The notes: a model not told the origin generated them from the letters alone. Positions 30,562 to 43,800 are shown, counted from the stretch's first letter. The stretch is DNA of 64,000 nt from Actinernus sp. WN-2022 (GCA_030867875.1 JAOWCC010000577.1:150900344-150964343), one strand, 5' to 3'. Numbers and translations: made by a program.

Positions 30562-31595
30562 AATATATTTTAACTGTTTTTAACGGTAACGGTATAAGAT
30601 TTGATGTGTAATATTGTAACATGCATTAATGTGTAGCAATGTTTTAATTTAAATGGTCTACTACGGGCATATAGCACCATAACCATGTTTAAGTTTACTT
30701 TCTTCACTATTTTGTGAAAGTCATTGCATAAAGTGTTCAAGTAAATTCGGACCATGCAGTTATCGAAATATCGTGAGCCGTAAAATAAACAAAACGGCTG
30801 CTCGCTTAGTTCCCAGACCGGTGGTACGTGGTCCGCTTTAAAGCTTGACTCACTCGCTGAGCGCAAAGCATAACACTAAATAAACTTTTGCTTCAGTGTA
30901 GTTTCACGTTTACGGCAGACCTTGTCTTGTTACTAGTATTAAAAGGTTTCGGCAGAAATCATTGTAGATGTTTGCGTATAAAAATCTCAACTCTTCTTGG
31001 AATTTCCATGTGCAATCAGTCAGGCGTGAACGTGTCAGTTCTGATTTTTTACAGAGGCGTCAGAGAACAACGATAGCTGAATGTGTTTCTCGTCTTTCCG
31101 CTCCAGCAGCAAGAATATTGACGCGAGAGGAGACGATCTGTGGTTAAGTTTAGAATTTGATCAGACAGTAGAACCTCTGGTACCCAGGGTACGCTTTGAT
31201 GAGCAACACTTATGAATTTCTTCAGCATATTACCGAGATAAATCACAACTCACCTTTTGCACTGTTCAAACCACGAGGCGAACCGTATATCGTAATGCAT
31301 CATGGACATGCTGAATTAATTTATGCGCAAAGGTACAAACCCACGTTTTTCGTGTTTAGATTGCGCCTATGGACCACAGGTAGCCCGCGTTAAGATTAGT
31401 ATGCGTTCTCGCTCTCGCTCGAACGCAATGACTACAGTTACAATTACATTAACAATACATTTAAATGAAAATAAAGAAATGTACATATTCTATATTGAGA
31501 TCGTGCGCAGTGACCAAAGTAGTGTAGCTTCCGAGTTGGACACTGCCTACGATTAAAGATACTAGATTCATTTAGGCACAGCTGAATATTCATAT
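30562..31595. other. Intergenic, no gene recognised
   Basis: No coding similarity. 31495-31560 (TCGTGCGCAGTGACCAAAGTAG) resembles 6480-6545, a small dispersed repeat. Confidence 0.45.
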
Positions 31596-31599
31596 ATTC

Positions 31600-34500
31600 A
31601 TATTATAAAAAAAAAAAATTTAAAGAGTAGTTGTATATTTGTTTTTAAATATACTAACAGAGCAAGCACATTTCAATTCAAAGTCGATTTTTTCCCCAGA
31701 TTTTCGATGAGATGAACTTAAATGTATGCATTCCGTAGTTTGTTCGTGTTTTTGGTCTATTAAAATTTAGATTAGCGGCAAATCTTGTATTATAGGAGTG
31801 ATTTTTTTTGGCAAGTATAATGTAATTAGAAAAGACGGATGGCATTTGTGTTTTCTCATTAATAATTTTGTAAGTGAATGCTGCAATTCTTAATTTGCAG
31901 ATATTATCAAGTTTTAGAAGTCTAAGGATATTAAAATATGGCGTTGCATTTTCACTGCTATGAGCAAAAAAGATGTTTCGTAAGCATTTATTTTGGCAGG
32001 TGCGTATTTTTGATAACTTGGTTGTATATGTGTTACCCCAGCTCATGAGGCCATAGTTTAAATATGGGTATACGAGTGTATAGTAGAGTTGCTTCAATGT
32101 ATTTAGATCAAGGTAATACCGGAGTTTATTTATAATTCCAGTATTTTTAGCGATTTTACTATTTACATGTTTAATTTGTTGCTCCCAGTTAATGTGTTCA
32201 TCTATATAAATTCCTAAGTATTATATATAGCTTTTTTGCTCAATATTAGTGATGTTAATTTTAGTGTTTTTTTTCTTTGTTGAGGCTATAATCATGAAGT
32301 TAGTTTTTTTCATATTAACAGATAGCTTATTTATTTCACAATAACGGAGAATTAATTTGAACTCTTGATTCATTACAGTTTCAAGGTCGTTTATATTATT
32401 ACTTGAATAGAATACATTGGTGTCATCAGCAAATATACGAAAGGAAAGTTTGTTAGAGCAATTTGGCATATTATTTATATATAGTAAAAAAAGTAGTGGC
32501 CCAAGTGTTGAGCTGGGAGGTACTCCACAAGTCATCTGTAGCATACTGGATTTAACGTAATCTATTTTTACATACTGCTGTCGATTATTTAAATAATTGC
32601 TAAACCATGACAAGGGTAAGCCCCGAATTCCATATTTCTTTAGTTTAGAAAGCAGAATTTGATGATTGACTGTATCAAACGCTTTGGAGAAGTCTAAGAA
32701 TAATCCACATGTTAATTGTTTATTGTCAATAGCAGTTTTTAACTGATCCGTTAATTCAAGTATTGCTTGTTCTGTGGAGTACCCTTTTCTAAAACCAAAC
32801 TGATGATCAAATAGGATACATTTCTTTTCCAAAAATGATATTAACTGATCATATACAAGTCTCTCTAATATTTTTGCAAAAGGTGATAATGTTGATATCG
32901 GTCTATAGTTATAAGGATCAGTAACTATATCACTTTTATAAATTGGAGTAACTGCAGATATTTTCAGTATATCAGGCACAACACCTGTTTTAATAGATTC
33001 ATTGTAGATATAGGTAAAATGCGGTGAAATAGTTTTATTTATTATTTTAATTAATTTATTAGGAATACCTATAGTGGCCTTATTATCCTTTAAGCCTAGA
33101 AAAAGTTCACAGACTTGTTGTTCAGTAACGGGAGACATAACGAAACTTGAAGTTGGTGAATTATGAATATAGTCAGTCGGATTCTCATTTGAGGGTTTAA
33201 TTAAGTTAGCCAGACTGGGGCCAACATTAACAAAATGCTGGTTGAATTGATTCGCTATGTCTAATTTATTAGTATATATCTTGTTATTTCTTATAAGTCT
33301 AGTTGTGTATAGTTGACCTTTGGTTTTTCTTTTAATTAGTGTTCCAATCAATTTCCAGGTGGTTTTTAAGTTATTTTTGCATTTCTCAAAATGTTTATAG
33401 TAGTACTGTGTTTTACTCTGTGTTTTTATTCGATTCAGTTTGTTGGAGAATTTCTTATATTTTTTTACCTTTTCCAAATCATCCGAAAGCAAATGTGTGC
33501 GATACATTTTCTGCTTAGTCTTAATTGATTTTAAAATGCCGTTGGTTATCCAGGGTTTAGTTAATTGTTTTAACTTACTTCGTGGCACTACTTTGTATGG
33601 AGCATGCTTATTTGTTATTTCATTTATAGCATTAATTACATTTGAAGTTCCTTCATTAAGATCATTATTCTCGTATAAAAGCTTGCTCCAGTTTATAACA
33701 TTTATGTCGTTTAAATAAGCTTCTTGATTGAATTTTTTAAATTCCCTGTACAACTTTTTTTCTTTAGTTCTTTTTACAGTAGTATTAATTATGCAGAATA
33801 CTGGTAGGTGATCAGAAATATCATATAGCGCAATTCCAGAGGTAGTTTGGGTTATAGGTGTATTTGTATATATGTGATCAATTAATGTCTTAGTATGATC
33901 AGTAATTCGTGTTGGTTTTGTTATAATTGGAATAAAGTTATTTGTGTATAGCATATCCAAATATTTTTCTGTCGGTTGATGGTTGACATATTTAAAGAAA
34001 TCAATATTTATGTCTCCTAGGATATAGACTTGGTATTTACATTGATTTAAATGTTTAAGCAACTCCTCTAACTGATCGTTGAATAGTTCGAGGTTCGCTT
34101 TAGGGTGCCTATATATACAACCAATTATCAGATGATTTTTAGCATTGCCAGGGTCTATTTCAACCCAACAAGATTCCACAAGATTAAGATTAAATTCAGA
34201 TGTAATATCCGATCTGGCTATCGTTATCAAATCATTAGCTATATATAAACCAGCTCCACCAGCCGCTGTTGGTGAATCTGTGTGGAAAAAAATATAGCCT
34301 ACTATATCGATATTAGTTACTGAATTTTTGTTTAGTCAAGTTTCAGTTACGGCCATCACATCGGGTTTTTTTGAGAGAGAAAATAAAAGGTCATGTAATA
34401 GTGTTAGATTCTTATCCAAGCTTCTCACGTTACAGTGGAAAAAAGAAAGGGCTTTCGGCCCGGCTCTTTCTAGGACAGTATTTATTTTTGTAGCTGTATA

Positions 34501-34690
34501 ATAATCAGAAACTATTGTACTTAACATAAGGTCAGGATCATTTTCATCAAGTTTATCAGGATTAGGAAGCATTTTGTATAGATCAATGTCAATATCTAAA
34601 TCTCTGGACCAAGTGCCGAGTACGGCACTAAGTTCTTGATTACTTAGATTACTAAAGGGTAAATGTTGTAAAGAGTCACACTTACTTGGT
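31600..34690 (-). pseudogene. LINE 4, endonuclease plus RT, nearly complete
   Basis: Endonuclease part: SFFHCNVRSLDKNLTLLHDL, PDVMAVTET, then a TGA where the family has Trp, AAGGAGLYIANDLI, IGCIYRHPKANLELF, YILGDINIDFF, SDHLPVFCIINT. RT: YNYRPISTLSPFAKILERLV, GLFLDFSKAFDTVNHQ, FRIFADDTNVFY. The GVPQGS box reads GVPPSS, and a stop follows QKSYI at 32221; the thumb continues (LYYTLVYPYLNYGLMSWGNT). So there are two stops and an altered RT box: recent but inactive. ORF1 not seen. Confidence 0.88.
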
Positions 34691-36740
34691 AAGTCGAATT
34701 CGATTAAAATTTACATATATTGATGTTTGTTTAACTAACCCAGCGATTCCTTGAAGTCATCGAATTCTTCGTTTCTTGTAAATCCAAAGACCTTCGGAGG
34801 CTCTGACATCCTCGGGCAGTGCATTCCATATCTTTGCCCCGTCAAAACGAAAGCATTTTTTACCGAAGTTTGTGCGCGGATGAGGAAAGGTGATTTTAGT
34901 CGACGAGCCTCTGAGATTATATTGAATAGCTTTGGTTCTTCTTTCAAACATTTTAGTCAGATACTCGGCTGCAAGGCCGTACAGTGCTTTATAGACCATG
35001 ACTGCTTTTTTGAATGGCCCTTTAAGATTCTAGTCTTTTCCACCCTAGGTTACTCAGTAGCTCGTCAACATGGGTATGGAATGGTAGACCAGTTAGTATG
35101 CGAGCTGCTCTGTTTTGTAGTTTTTGTAACTTGTCAGAGAGCCCTTGGTTTAAGTTTCCCAATATGCAGCTACAGTAGTCAAAGTGGGGCTGAATTAATG
35201 CCCTATAAACACTTAAGAGAGTCGCAAAAGGAACAAATGGTTTCATGCGTTTAAGCGCACCAAGACCAGAATATATTTTCTTTGTAAGTTTTTGGATATG
35301 AGTATTCCATGTTAAACATTCGTCAAGGTGTACTCCGAGGTACTTCACTGACGAAACTCTCTTTACAACTTCACCACCAATTGGAAACGACATATCTTTG
35401 GGAAATTCCTGGAGTCTCTGGCTTGAGCCAGTGAGTAGTATCTCTGTTTTTGATGCATTTAGTGAAAGTTTATTGGCTGCAAGCCATTTACTCACTTCTG
35501 TCAGGTTATTCGTGACAGATTCGTTAATTTCCTCTGAATCATTTCCAGTGGCGGTGAGGGTTGTATCATCAGCATACATACGCGTAGCTGCATCTGGCAA
35601 ACAATTTGGTAAGTCATTTATGTATATGAGAAATAACAGAGGCCCTAGTATAGAGCCTGAAGTACACCACATATTACAGGTTTGAGGGTAGAAGTTTTAC
35701 CGTTGACACAGCAGCTTTGTTGTCTATTGTTTAAATAAGACCCATTGCAAAGAAACGCCTTCTATACCATATAATGCCAGCTTTTGAATTAGAATTTCGT
35801 GGTCAACGGTATCGAAGGCCTTTTTTAGGTCTAGAAATGTAATAGCATTAACAAACCGTTGTCAATGTTTCTGTACCAGTCATCGGTAGCCTCAAGAAGC
35901 GCTGTAACTGTGGAGTGGAGTTCTCTAAACCCGGACTGATAATTTGTAAGGATATTATTTCCTTGTAGATATTTGTAAAGCTGCTCTAATACTAGGCGTT
36001 CAAATACTTTAGATATTACAGGTATAACGGAAATTGGTCTATAGTTGTTTGGATCATACCGACTATCTTTTTTAAAGATAGGGCACACTCTCGCTAGTTT
36101 CCACTCTAAAGGGAATATGCCTGATTTGATTGAAGAATTAAAAATGTCCGTAATTGAATCACAGATAATATCAGCTGCGTCTTTGAGCAGCCTACACGAG
36201 ATGTTATCTAGGCCAAATACATAGTTTTTTCAAGAGTTTAAGAACTTCAGTATTGCTTACTTTTTGAAGGTGAAAGGTGCAGCCAATCTTATTCAGGTAA
36301 TGATCATAAGAGATATCGCTGCGAGGAATAGTATTAGCTAATTTCGGGCCAATACCTGTGAAATACTCGTTCATAGTCTCTGAAATCTCTTCAGAGTTAG
36401 TAATAACTTTATCATCGATCCTTAACTCGTTAATAAAAGTCGAGGAGGAATTCCTGGAAGTTAATTCATTAACGATTTTCCACACCGGCGAAAACTTACT
36501 CAGTTCAGATTGACAACACCAAGTTTCGTTGCTTACATTTACAATGTTGGAAGGCAGATTGTTTCTGATTTTTACAATCTTGTCTGAGAAGAAGTCCGCA
36601 AATTTGTTAGCAAGAACTCCAGTTGACTCACATGTCGGCAGGTCAGTTGAGAGCTGGTTTTCTATAGAGTAGTTTATTGATATTTTAAACCAACAATTTC
36701 TGGACAGATTGGCATTCGTGGATGATTGAGGAATAATATG
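34691..36740 (-). pseudogene. LINE 5 RT, frameshifted
   Basis: Pieces in 5' to 3' order on the minus strand: MWKIVNELTSRNSSSTFINE, NNYRPISVIPVISKVFERLV, FRELHSTVTALLEATDDW, SILGPLLFLIYINDLPNCL, TRMYADDTTLTATG, VKYLGVHLDECLTWNTHIQK, AKIWNALPEDVR. Close relative of LINE 2 at 4381. Lies directly 5' of LINE 4. Several frameshifts and no endonuclease found. Confidence 0.85.
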
Positions 36741-37514
36741 TTAATCTTAGTTTCATTAATTATAGTGTTCACACGTCGACAGTGGTTCACATATAACTCC
36801 TTGTCTATCGTAAGCTGAGAGCAACGCCAGCGACGTTCCAGTTTCCGGCGTTGATTTTTCTACGATCAAGTCTATCAATTAATGAAAGGCAAAATGCGCG
36901 CGCATATATGACGTTTGTATCATGGGCTTTGTGACGTTTGCATTTGGAAAATCAAATTTATGAAAATTGAAAAAGATGAAAGTATTAAAGTAAGCGCACA
37001 GGTATGACATCATCTTCGCTACCAGTGTGACGTAGTTTGTGTCACTGAACAAAACACCATTACAGTACAACACGATATGGATTCAGAGAAACAAGATTTC
37101 AGTGCAGGAGGCACGTCGTACCGCGTATGCATCGCAGATGAAGAGAAAAAGGTGAGAAAAAGCAGTGCGGGACGTGCATGTGTTTTCAGAAGTACTGATG
37201 GGTCGTTATTTCGGTTTTAGCAGTCTTCTGTCGCTACTTTCAGGAAGTCGTTACTCGCTTTCGCGAGCTAAAATCTCTCATTATGGCCTTGCTATTCCCT
37301 AAAACTAGAACAGTTTTTTTATTAGGTAGAAACTCTACAGATCAATAGTTGTCTGTTCATTCGGTTTTCTTTGTGCTGGCCATGCCAATATTGACAGCTC
37401 ATAGGAAAAAAAGTTGAAATCAATATTCCTAACATTAACCGTAAACACTATATTAAATATATATAAATACATAACTCATAGATGAGGGGGCAGCCAAATA
37501 ACACAGACATGTAA
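36741..37514. other. Intergenic, one possible start exon
   Basis: An ATG at 37077 on the plus strand opens MDSEKQDFSAGGTSYRV then CIADEEKK and runs into a GTGAGA donor-like site at 37152. This could be a first coding exon, but no downstream exon was recognised. Otherwise nothing seen. Confidence 0.2.
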
Positions 37515-37735
37515 ATAACAAAATAGCCAACAATTTAGGAATCATATCTAAACTAAGACATCTCAATTTACAAAATAATGCAACAACTTTACTGCACACA
37601 TATTTACCCATACTTGAACTATGGCATCATAAGCTGGGGCGGGAACTCAAATTAACAACACTTAACCAAAAAAAATGCATTAGAAGTATATTTTTATTAA
37701 CAAGAATGAGAATCTGGAACCATATTTCAAAGAAT
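37515..37735 (+). pseudogene. LINE thumb fragment
   Basis: Reads NNLGIISKLRHLN and, one frame over, YPYLNYGIISWGGN, the typical C-terminal RT/thumb sequence of CR1/L2-like LINEs. Short and broken. Confidence 0.65.
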
Positions 37736-38269
37736 TTGATGTGACTCCTGGATCTGGTATAGGAGAGGTCCAACTCTGTGATACACACCACCCACCCCAT
37801 TGGATAGCTGTTCTTTAGTGGTCAACCGGAGCATACCAGGACTGAGTTGAAGGCACGTATGTTTTTTTCTTGAATGACGAAGGCTCGAATGAATCCTCGG
37901 AGAGCAGAGTTTTTAATTCTTTAGGGGGGTCTCGTAAGGCAGGTAAGCACACTTTCTCTTGGCTACAGCATGTCGAATATTTTGGAGCACGTACTGCAGA
38001 GTTTGCCGCTCTTTCTTCCTTCCACATATGGGTGTGACAATTTGGACATTGCTGATCCATGGATCCGACAGAATTTCGGCCGTGTGACTCATCGTAGAGC
38101 TCTTTATTCTGTAAGGCAGCGCGTAGTTTTTGGCTTTTATAGTACCAAAACTAAAACAATGAAACTATACTATCTGCCATCAAAAGAAATACTGCTGACA
38201 CTAACTCAATCAGTGTACCAGAAAAGCAAACCTATTCAATGACTATTTCCACTCAGTCTTCAGTCCAGT

Positions 38270-39135
38270 AAATATGCAAACCCCCTCCACCAGCATCTCA
38301 CTCTATTGTTCATTTTCAATGGGAACTCTCAAATGTTGTCCTTTCTGCCACGGATGTAAGCAGCTACATTAAGAAACTTAGATCCAACAAAGAGCTCCAG
38401 ACCAGATTGCATAACCTCAAGACTATTAAAAGAGGTGGCACTGGAGATCAGTAACATACATTTTTAATAAATCTCTTGCCAGATATATAATTCCCCAAAA
38501 ATGGAAGGACTCTAACTTGACACCTGTCTACAAAACACAAAGAAGTAGTTACTAACTACAGAGGTACATTGCCCTGCTGGCAGTAATTTCCAAAGTGCTA
38601 TGGAAAGAGGTGTCTACACTTATACTCTCTCCAACATGCATTCAGAAGATGAAGATCATGCGGCACTCAGTTGATGCAATATGTACACACACTAGCAAAA
38701 AACCTGATTTGTGGGACACAAACTCACATCATTTACTTGGATATGGTAAAAGCTTTTGATAAGGTACCACACGAAAAGCTGTTGTATAAATTAGAAATGT
38801 TTGGAATCCGAAACCCTCTTCTTGCCTGGGTCAGAGATTATCTTACCAACAGGCGCCACAGAGTAATAATCGAGGGAGTTTCCTCAAATTCGAGAACTGT
38901 CTCCTCGGGAATCCCACACGCCTCTATCATAGGTCCTATCCTGATCTACGTGAACGACATTGCAAATAACCTCGCAGCAGAAACTACACTCCCTATATAT
39001 CCTGTCGAAGCGACTCTAAATACCGTAACTGTTAGTATCTTTGTAAAATTACCTCTCATTAGATATGTTATAACTATTAACCACCATAAAATTCTGACGT
39101 TATTTTCGGAGCTTTACGATGTTCGTCAAAATTAA
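38270..39135 (+). pseudogene. LINE RT fragment
   Basis: Degenerate 5' part (NKSLARYIIPQKWKDSNLTP, VYKTQRS) then an open stretch IIYLDMVKAFDKVPHEKLLY, MFGIRNPLLAWVRDYLTNRR, GIPHASIIGPIL, YVNDIANNL. The GIPQGS box reads GIPHAS and the YADD region is lost. A different LINE lineage from LINE 2 and LINE 5. Confidence 0.78.
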
Positions 39136-39434
39136 AGAAGGCTGTAATTAGAGCAGGGCAAAGTTGTTCAAAACTAAATTAAGCTAGTTAAAGGATAAGG
39201 GTAATCTTTAGTTTGATTTGATAACTTATGGGCTACAGAATTTCGGTTAAAAACTTAATGTTTAATGTAAAATGAGTACAACACAGTCTTATGCAGTCTT
39301 ATTTACCAAGAAACCCAAAATCCATAAAGTAACACCTTTCAACTCCTATTTACTGCTTCTTGCAACATGCTTTATATTTTATTATTAGTAGTATCGGTTT
39401 TCACATTTGTTGTGTGAGCATTCGCTTAACCTTA

Positions 39435-40083
39435 TACCCCACATTCACACCAACTAAACCTGTTTAATTAAACTGAGTTTACACAGCCCCTATCTTGAGT
39501 GTTCGGTTACACATTGGTTCAAACTACCTCGAACAGGTTGTTTAGTTAAAGTGCATATGAGCCCAATTTTTTATCATTAAAATCTAATCTCCATCAAGTA
39601 AATAGTTGAACTGTAAAATATTTCTTAATTTGAGTGTTGCGTCTATGAGTCATAGAGGTTTCTATTTCCGATATGCTAATTATGTGACAACATGACTCAT
39701 TAATTATACAAAAACGTGCTGGCAGAAATATACATATTTTTCTAAACATCCACGTAATATTTGGGCCTTATATCAGTGATTTTACCAAATATTTTGAATA
39801 AATCAGAAATTGTTTCATTCACAATTAGCATATTGGAAATAGAAACCTCCATAACTCATAGACGCCACACTCAAATAAAAATATACATTAAAAGTTCACT
39901 ATTTACTTGATGGAGAATCGATTTTGATGATAAAAAATTTGGGCTCATACGTACTTTAAGAAAGGTCATACCGCCAGCGAGCATGCGCTGTGAACAGGTT
40001 TAAGCTTTAAGCACTTAAACACTTTCAGCTTGTTTAATTAAATAGCTTTTAAACATTGTTTAAGCTTTGGTGTGAATGGGGTA
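39435..40083. mobile_element. PIF/Harbinger-like MITE (TTA duplication)
   Basis: The ends TACCCCACATTCACACCAA and TTGGTGTGAATGGGGTA are inverted and flanked by TTA. A second MITE (39550-39955) is inserted within. Confidence 0.7.
39550..39955. mobile_element. Nested foldback MITE (TTAA)
   Basis: The ends AGTGCATATGAGCCC and GGGCTCATACGTACT begin arms of about 150 bp, flanked by TTAA on both sides. piggyBac-like by its target site. Confidence 0.75.
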
Positions 40084-40663
40084 TTAGATAGCTTGTATAA
40101 TCAAAGCCCTTGTCTTGAGTAACAACCACTCAGATGAATATTGCTGACGAGAAGGTTCTCTTCCGTGTTTCATGCAATGTTTATGTAATATTTACAGCGT
40201 AGTGCTATTTCAAAATGGTAGGATAGGTCCTGAAGTAAACGTCTAATTTCTCATGGCCCGTGTCTAGATGTCAATCCTACATGGCCACATGCATCTAAAT
40301 GTTCTTTCGACTTCGAAAGTAAAAAGTTCAAAACTTGGTGGACTAGTGTATAGACATTCCATATACAGTTGTTAGTACTGAACCTTGATTTGACGTCTTT
40401 AAGCAGAAACGTTCTTTGTATGTGCATATAGAATATGAATACTAGTATGTTTCTACTAAAATAATTAGTAGAAATGCACGCTGAGCTCAACTCTTTTAAC
40501 CAATGAAATCGCGCGTTCTTGGGATGCTCCCGTAATATTATTATAACTATTTTTATCACACGTGAGGCCAATTGATTGAAGAAACAACAGATAATAATTG
40601 ATTCCAGCAATTGATGTAAGAGTCTGTCACGTGCTGATCACGTGCTGATCACGTACAGTCCTT

Positions 40664-40847
40664 TCATAATGCCACTTGTTCCTTTTGGTGTGTCCTACAG
40701 GGGCAGAGCCTGGTGATGTGATCATTATGAGCCACACAGCTGTACAGTAAAGGCTGATCTTGCAGCAGACAGCTTGCGTCTGTTGAGTTGTACGACGGCG
40801 CGTACAGCGATTCCAGCTCTTTGTATGTTTGACATCTAAAACCGGAA
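40664..40847 (-). CDS. MGAT5: Gene A exon A16, terminal coding exon
   Basis: 184 bp including TGA. Enters in phase 2 through a strong acceptor (TTATTCTTTTCAG). Encodes [40 protein letters not shown] and HQKEQVAL, then stop. Corresponds to the Cys-rich C-terminus (LLFSCAGAHP, VCPCRDF). An open frame runs upstream past the acceptor to 40948 but has no similarity. Confidence 0.95.
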
Positions 40848-43800
40848 CTGAAAAGAATAACATTTCGTTGGACGCACAATGTAGAATTTGAGGCAGTGAG
40901 ACAAGTTGACGAGGTTGTCGTAATTACGTTTTTTTTCGCGACCGACAAAAGTCAGAATACCGTAGAATCACAGGTATAGCCCCGGCCTGTAGATAATCAC
41001 CCGCCCCTTGTGTATTCCCTTCCTTTCCCATTACCTCTCCCCTGTAGATAGTCCCCCTCCCTCCCCCCTTTTGTATAATCCCTTCCATTCTCATTGCATT
41101 ACCTCCATGTATAAGTCCCTCTCCCCTGTAGATAGCCCTCCTCCCCTCCCCCCTTGTGTTAAGGTTTTGCTGTACTGCACACAATCCACCTTGGCGACTT
41201 GTGCTTTTACCCACAATCCTTTGCGCGCGAAAATATTTAAATCCGTTCTAAATCGCTATAGAGATGTTTTAAATCTTAAGAATAAACCAGTACTAGTGCT
41301 GTTGCCAAACACTGTCCTTGAAAAGAATAGAGGATTTCTAGATGGTATTTTGACTGTTTTAGATTCGCAAGGGATTGTGGTCAAACGTACAGACGCCATC
41401 TTTTTCTGTACGGTGGATTCTGCACTGTTTTTAAATATGTTATTAAACTATGCCGTACTATAGCAAAGAAAGTGTATGACAGCCCCAAAGGGCCATTTGT
41501 GTTTGATAGTCCCCGGGGACATCGGTAATTCACCGAAATGCCGTTGCACCATAGACGTGCCTCAATCAAATCGGCATTTGATTGGTCGGCGAGGACGCAG
41601 CCATCCAATAACAGCAGTGATTATTGGAATCAGGTTGTCTGAGACCTCAGACCTCATTGTCTGTAAATTTTCCCGCGGAGTTTGACTCGTTTTTACAAAC
41701 AAATGTATGGAAAACTGAAAACATGCACGATTGCACGCTTCCAGAACAGCTACATCCCTTAAATTTCGATATGTTAATCTTTTACCTGGTATCTTAAGTT
41801 TGTATCTGGAGAATATTTCAGAAATTCGATTTTACGGATTTTATTAATGGCATCGGATTCCCATACAAACACTGTATTTCGCGCCATGTTTGCACCCCTT
41901 TCAAAATGTCGGAATTAACCGCGAACTGGTCTATTGGTTTGACTGACAGAAGCCTACTACAAAACTCTCGAGCAAAACCTCCTCTTCAACGATCGGCAAA
42001 TCAAGGAAACCAGCCGTAAACATACTAGAGCTTTAGTAATGAAAATCGTTCTTCGTTATCTCTGCTCTTCTTACCTTTTGAGTTTGGCTACTGTGTTGAG
42101 ATACTTAAAGAGCGATGGCTCACACAGGTACCCTAGAGAAAAACGTATTTACACAAATGAATAGTTTTGTTATCTCATTTATTTACAGAACGGTTACATT
42201 AGTTTAGTTTTTGAATCTTTGAATATGAGCAGGTGACTTAAAAAAGTACCTTTTTTGAAACATATATCTTTGCATGATTGTCCCGCCTCGCCTGTTAAGG
42301 TTATCATTTCCTGTTTTGGTAGCCACTGCTTTCCCGGAGTACAAAAGTCCTGTAAGGGAACAAGAACTTTAGGGAGTGTTCAGTTTTAAGTGCTTTTTTA
42401 GGGGGTTCATCAAAGATTTTACCTACTATTTGGGGGGGGGGGGGGTCATCAAAGTTGACATACCTGTCATGTAAAATGAAATTGCTGTTGTAATGCTAAG
42501 CCAATGTTTAGTCTACAGAACACAGGAAACCAGTGTTTTAGAGAGCAGTAAAATCTCACAAATTTAGGCTCGGGCCTTCGGCCCTTGCAAAATTTTAAAA
42601 AACGTATTCTGCTTTGTTTACTTTATATGCAGGAGGGTATTCTCTAAGCTCATGATCAAAGACACATCCCCATAGGAGAGATAATAATTGGTGTTCAGGA
42701 CATTAGTTTAATGCCAATGCTGAGCTCTATTTCATTTATTTATTTGTGACTACGGAACAATGCACTATAATGCAATATAATACACAAATTAATGGTACAA
42801 TTTCAAGTACCCATCCGGGAAGGACGGTGAGGTAGAGATGTTCAGAAGAAAACATGTACATGTGTTTTCTACTAAACAAAGGAGGTAATGTATCATGGAA
42901 AATACCATATATCTAGAAACATTAATAGTAAATTTAATAGATTACATGTATATGCAATTTGCATTCTTTCTTGCATATCCATCTTTTATGTTTTTTTTTT
43001 TTTTTTTTTGGGGGGGGGGGCAATAAAGTTTTGAACAATTTTATAGGGGGGTCATCTAAGTTTTAATTCATTCGTAATGGGGTCATAAAAGTTTTAACAA
43101 GAGAAGCAGATGAAATGCTGACCCCCCAGCCATAAATAATGAACACTCCCTTAACAGTCTCAAAATATGGCTTGTAACTTCAGTAGATGTATACTTTAAA
43201 GAACTAGGAGCACGTAACAGAATTTAGAATCATAAAAATAACTCGACCGTTTCAGTAACAGCGACTACGATTTTATGAATAAGTTATAGGGCTAGCGAAT
43301 GGTCAGTTCGAGCATTTGCGAGCTTACTGTGAGCATCTTAATAGCTTATTTTTACGGTAAGCACGAGCAATAGAGTAGATTTCGTATTAGTGGGACAAAC
43401 TACAGCGCTGACTACAGCACGACATGTCGTGACATTGAAATGGTTTCCCTATTGTTTTTGTCCTGCTGATCCAAACAAATTACAAAATACGGTACAGCAC
43501 GGTTACGGTTCGGTTACGGTTCGGTTACGGTTCGGTTACGGTTCGGTTACGGTTCGGTTACGGTTCGGTTACGGTTCGGTTACGGTTCGGTTACGGTAAG
43601 GCTACGGTTCGGTTACGGTAAGGCTACAGACATGCCGTAGTTTGTCCCACTCATACGAAATCTGCTCTATATTAAACTTATATTTTACCACTGGTACCGG
43701 AGCACCAAACATTTTCACCAGTACGATAATTTGCGTATTAAAAACCACGAGCACTTTGAAAGTTTGACAGACCATTCGCTAGCCCTAGTTATGTCTGTCG

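Larger units (their letters stand above)
43288..43786. mobile_element. MITE, AGGGCTAGCGAATGG termini
   Basis: Inverted ends AGGGCTAGCGAATGGTC, flanked by AGTTAT on both sides. A second inverted pair (AGATTTCGTAT.AGTGGG) at 43374-43668 shows a nested element. Confidence 0.68.

Noticed and set aside
34735..35685. Plus-strand ORFs antisense to LINE 5 (34751-35254, 35398-35685)
   Set aside because: Shadows of the minus-strand RT frame.
40848..40948. Upstream extension of gene A terminal exon
   Set aside because: The frame is open, but a strong acceptor (TTCTTTTCAG) at 40848 and loss of similarity upstream argue against it; exons A14 and A15 supply the missing residues.
42950..42990. Alternative Cys-rich exon reading [11 protein letters not shown]
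   Set aside because: Superficially like the QSCKQVC block, but without usable splice sites in the required phase; the true exon is 42250-42349.
43497..43622. Telomere or interstitial telomeric repeat
   Set aside because: The unit GGTTACGGTTC is 11 bp and not TTAGGG; it lies inside a foldback element.
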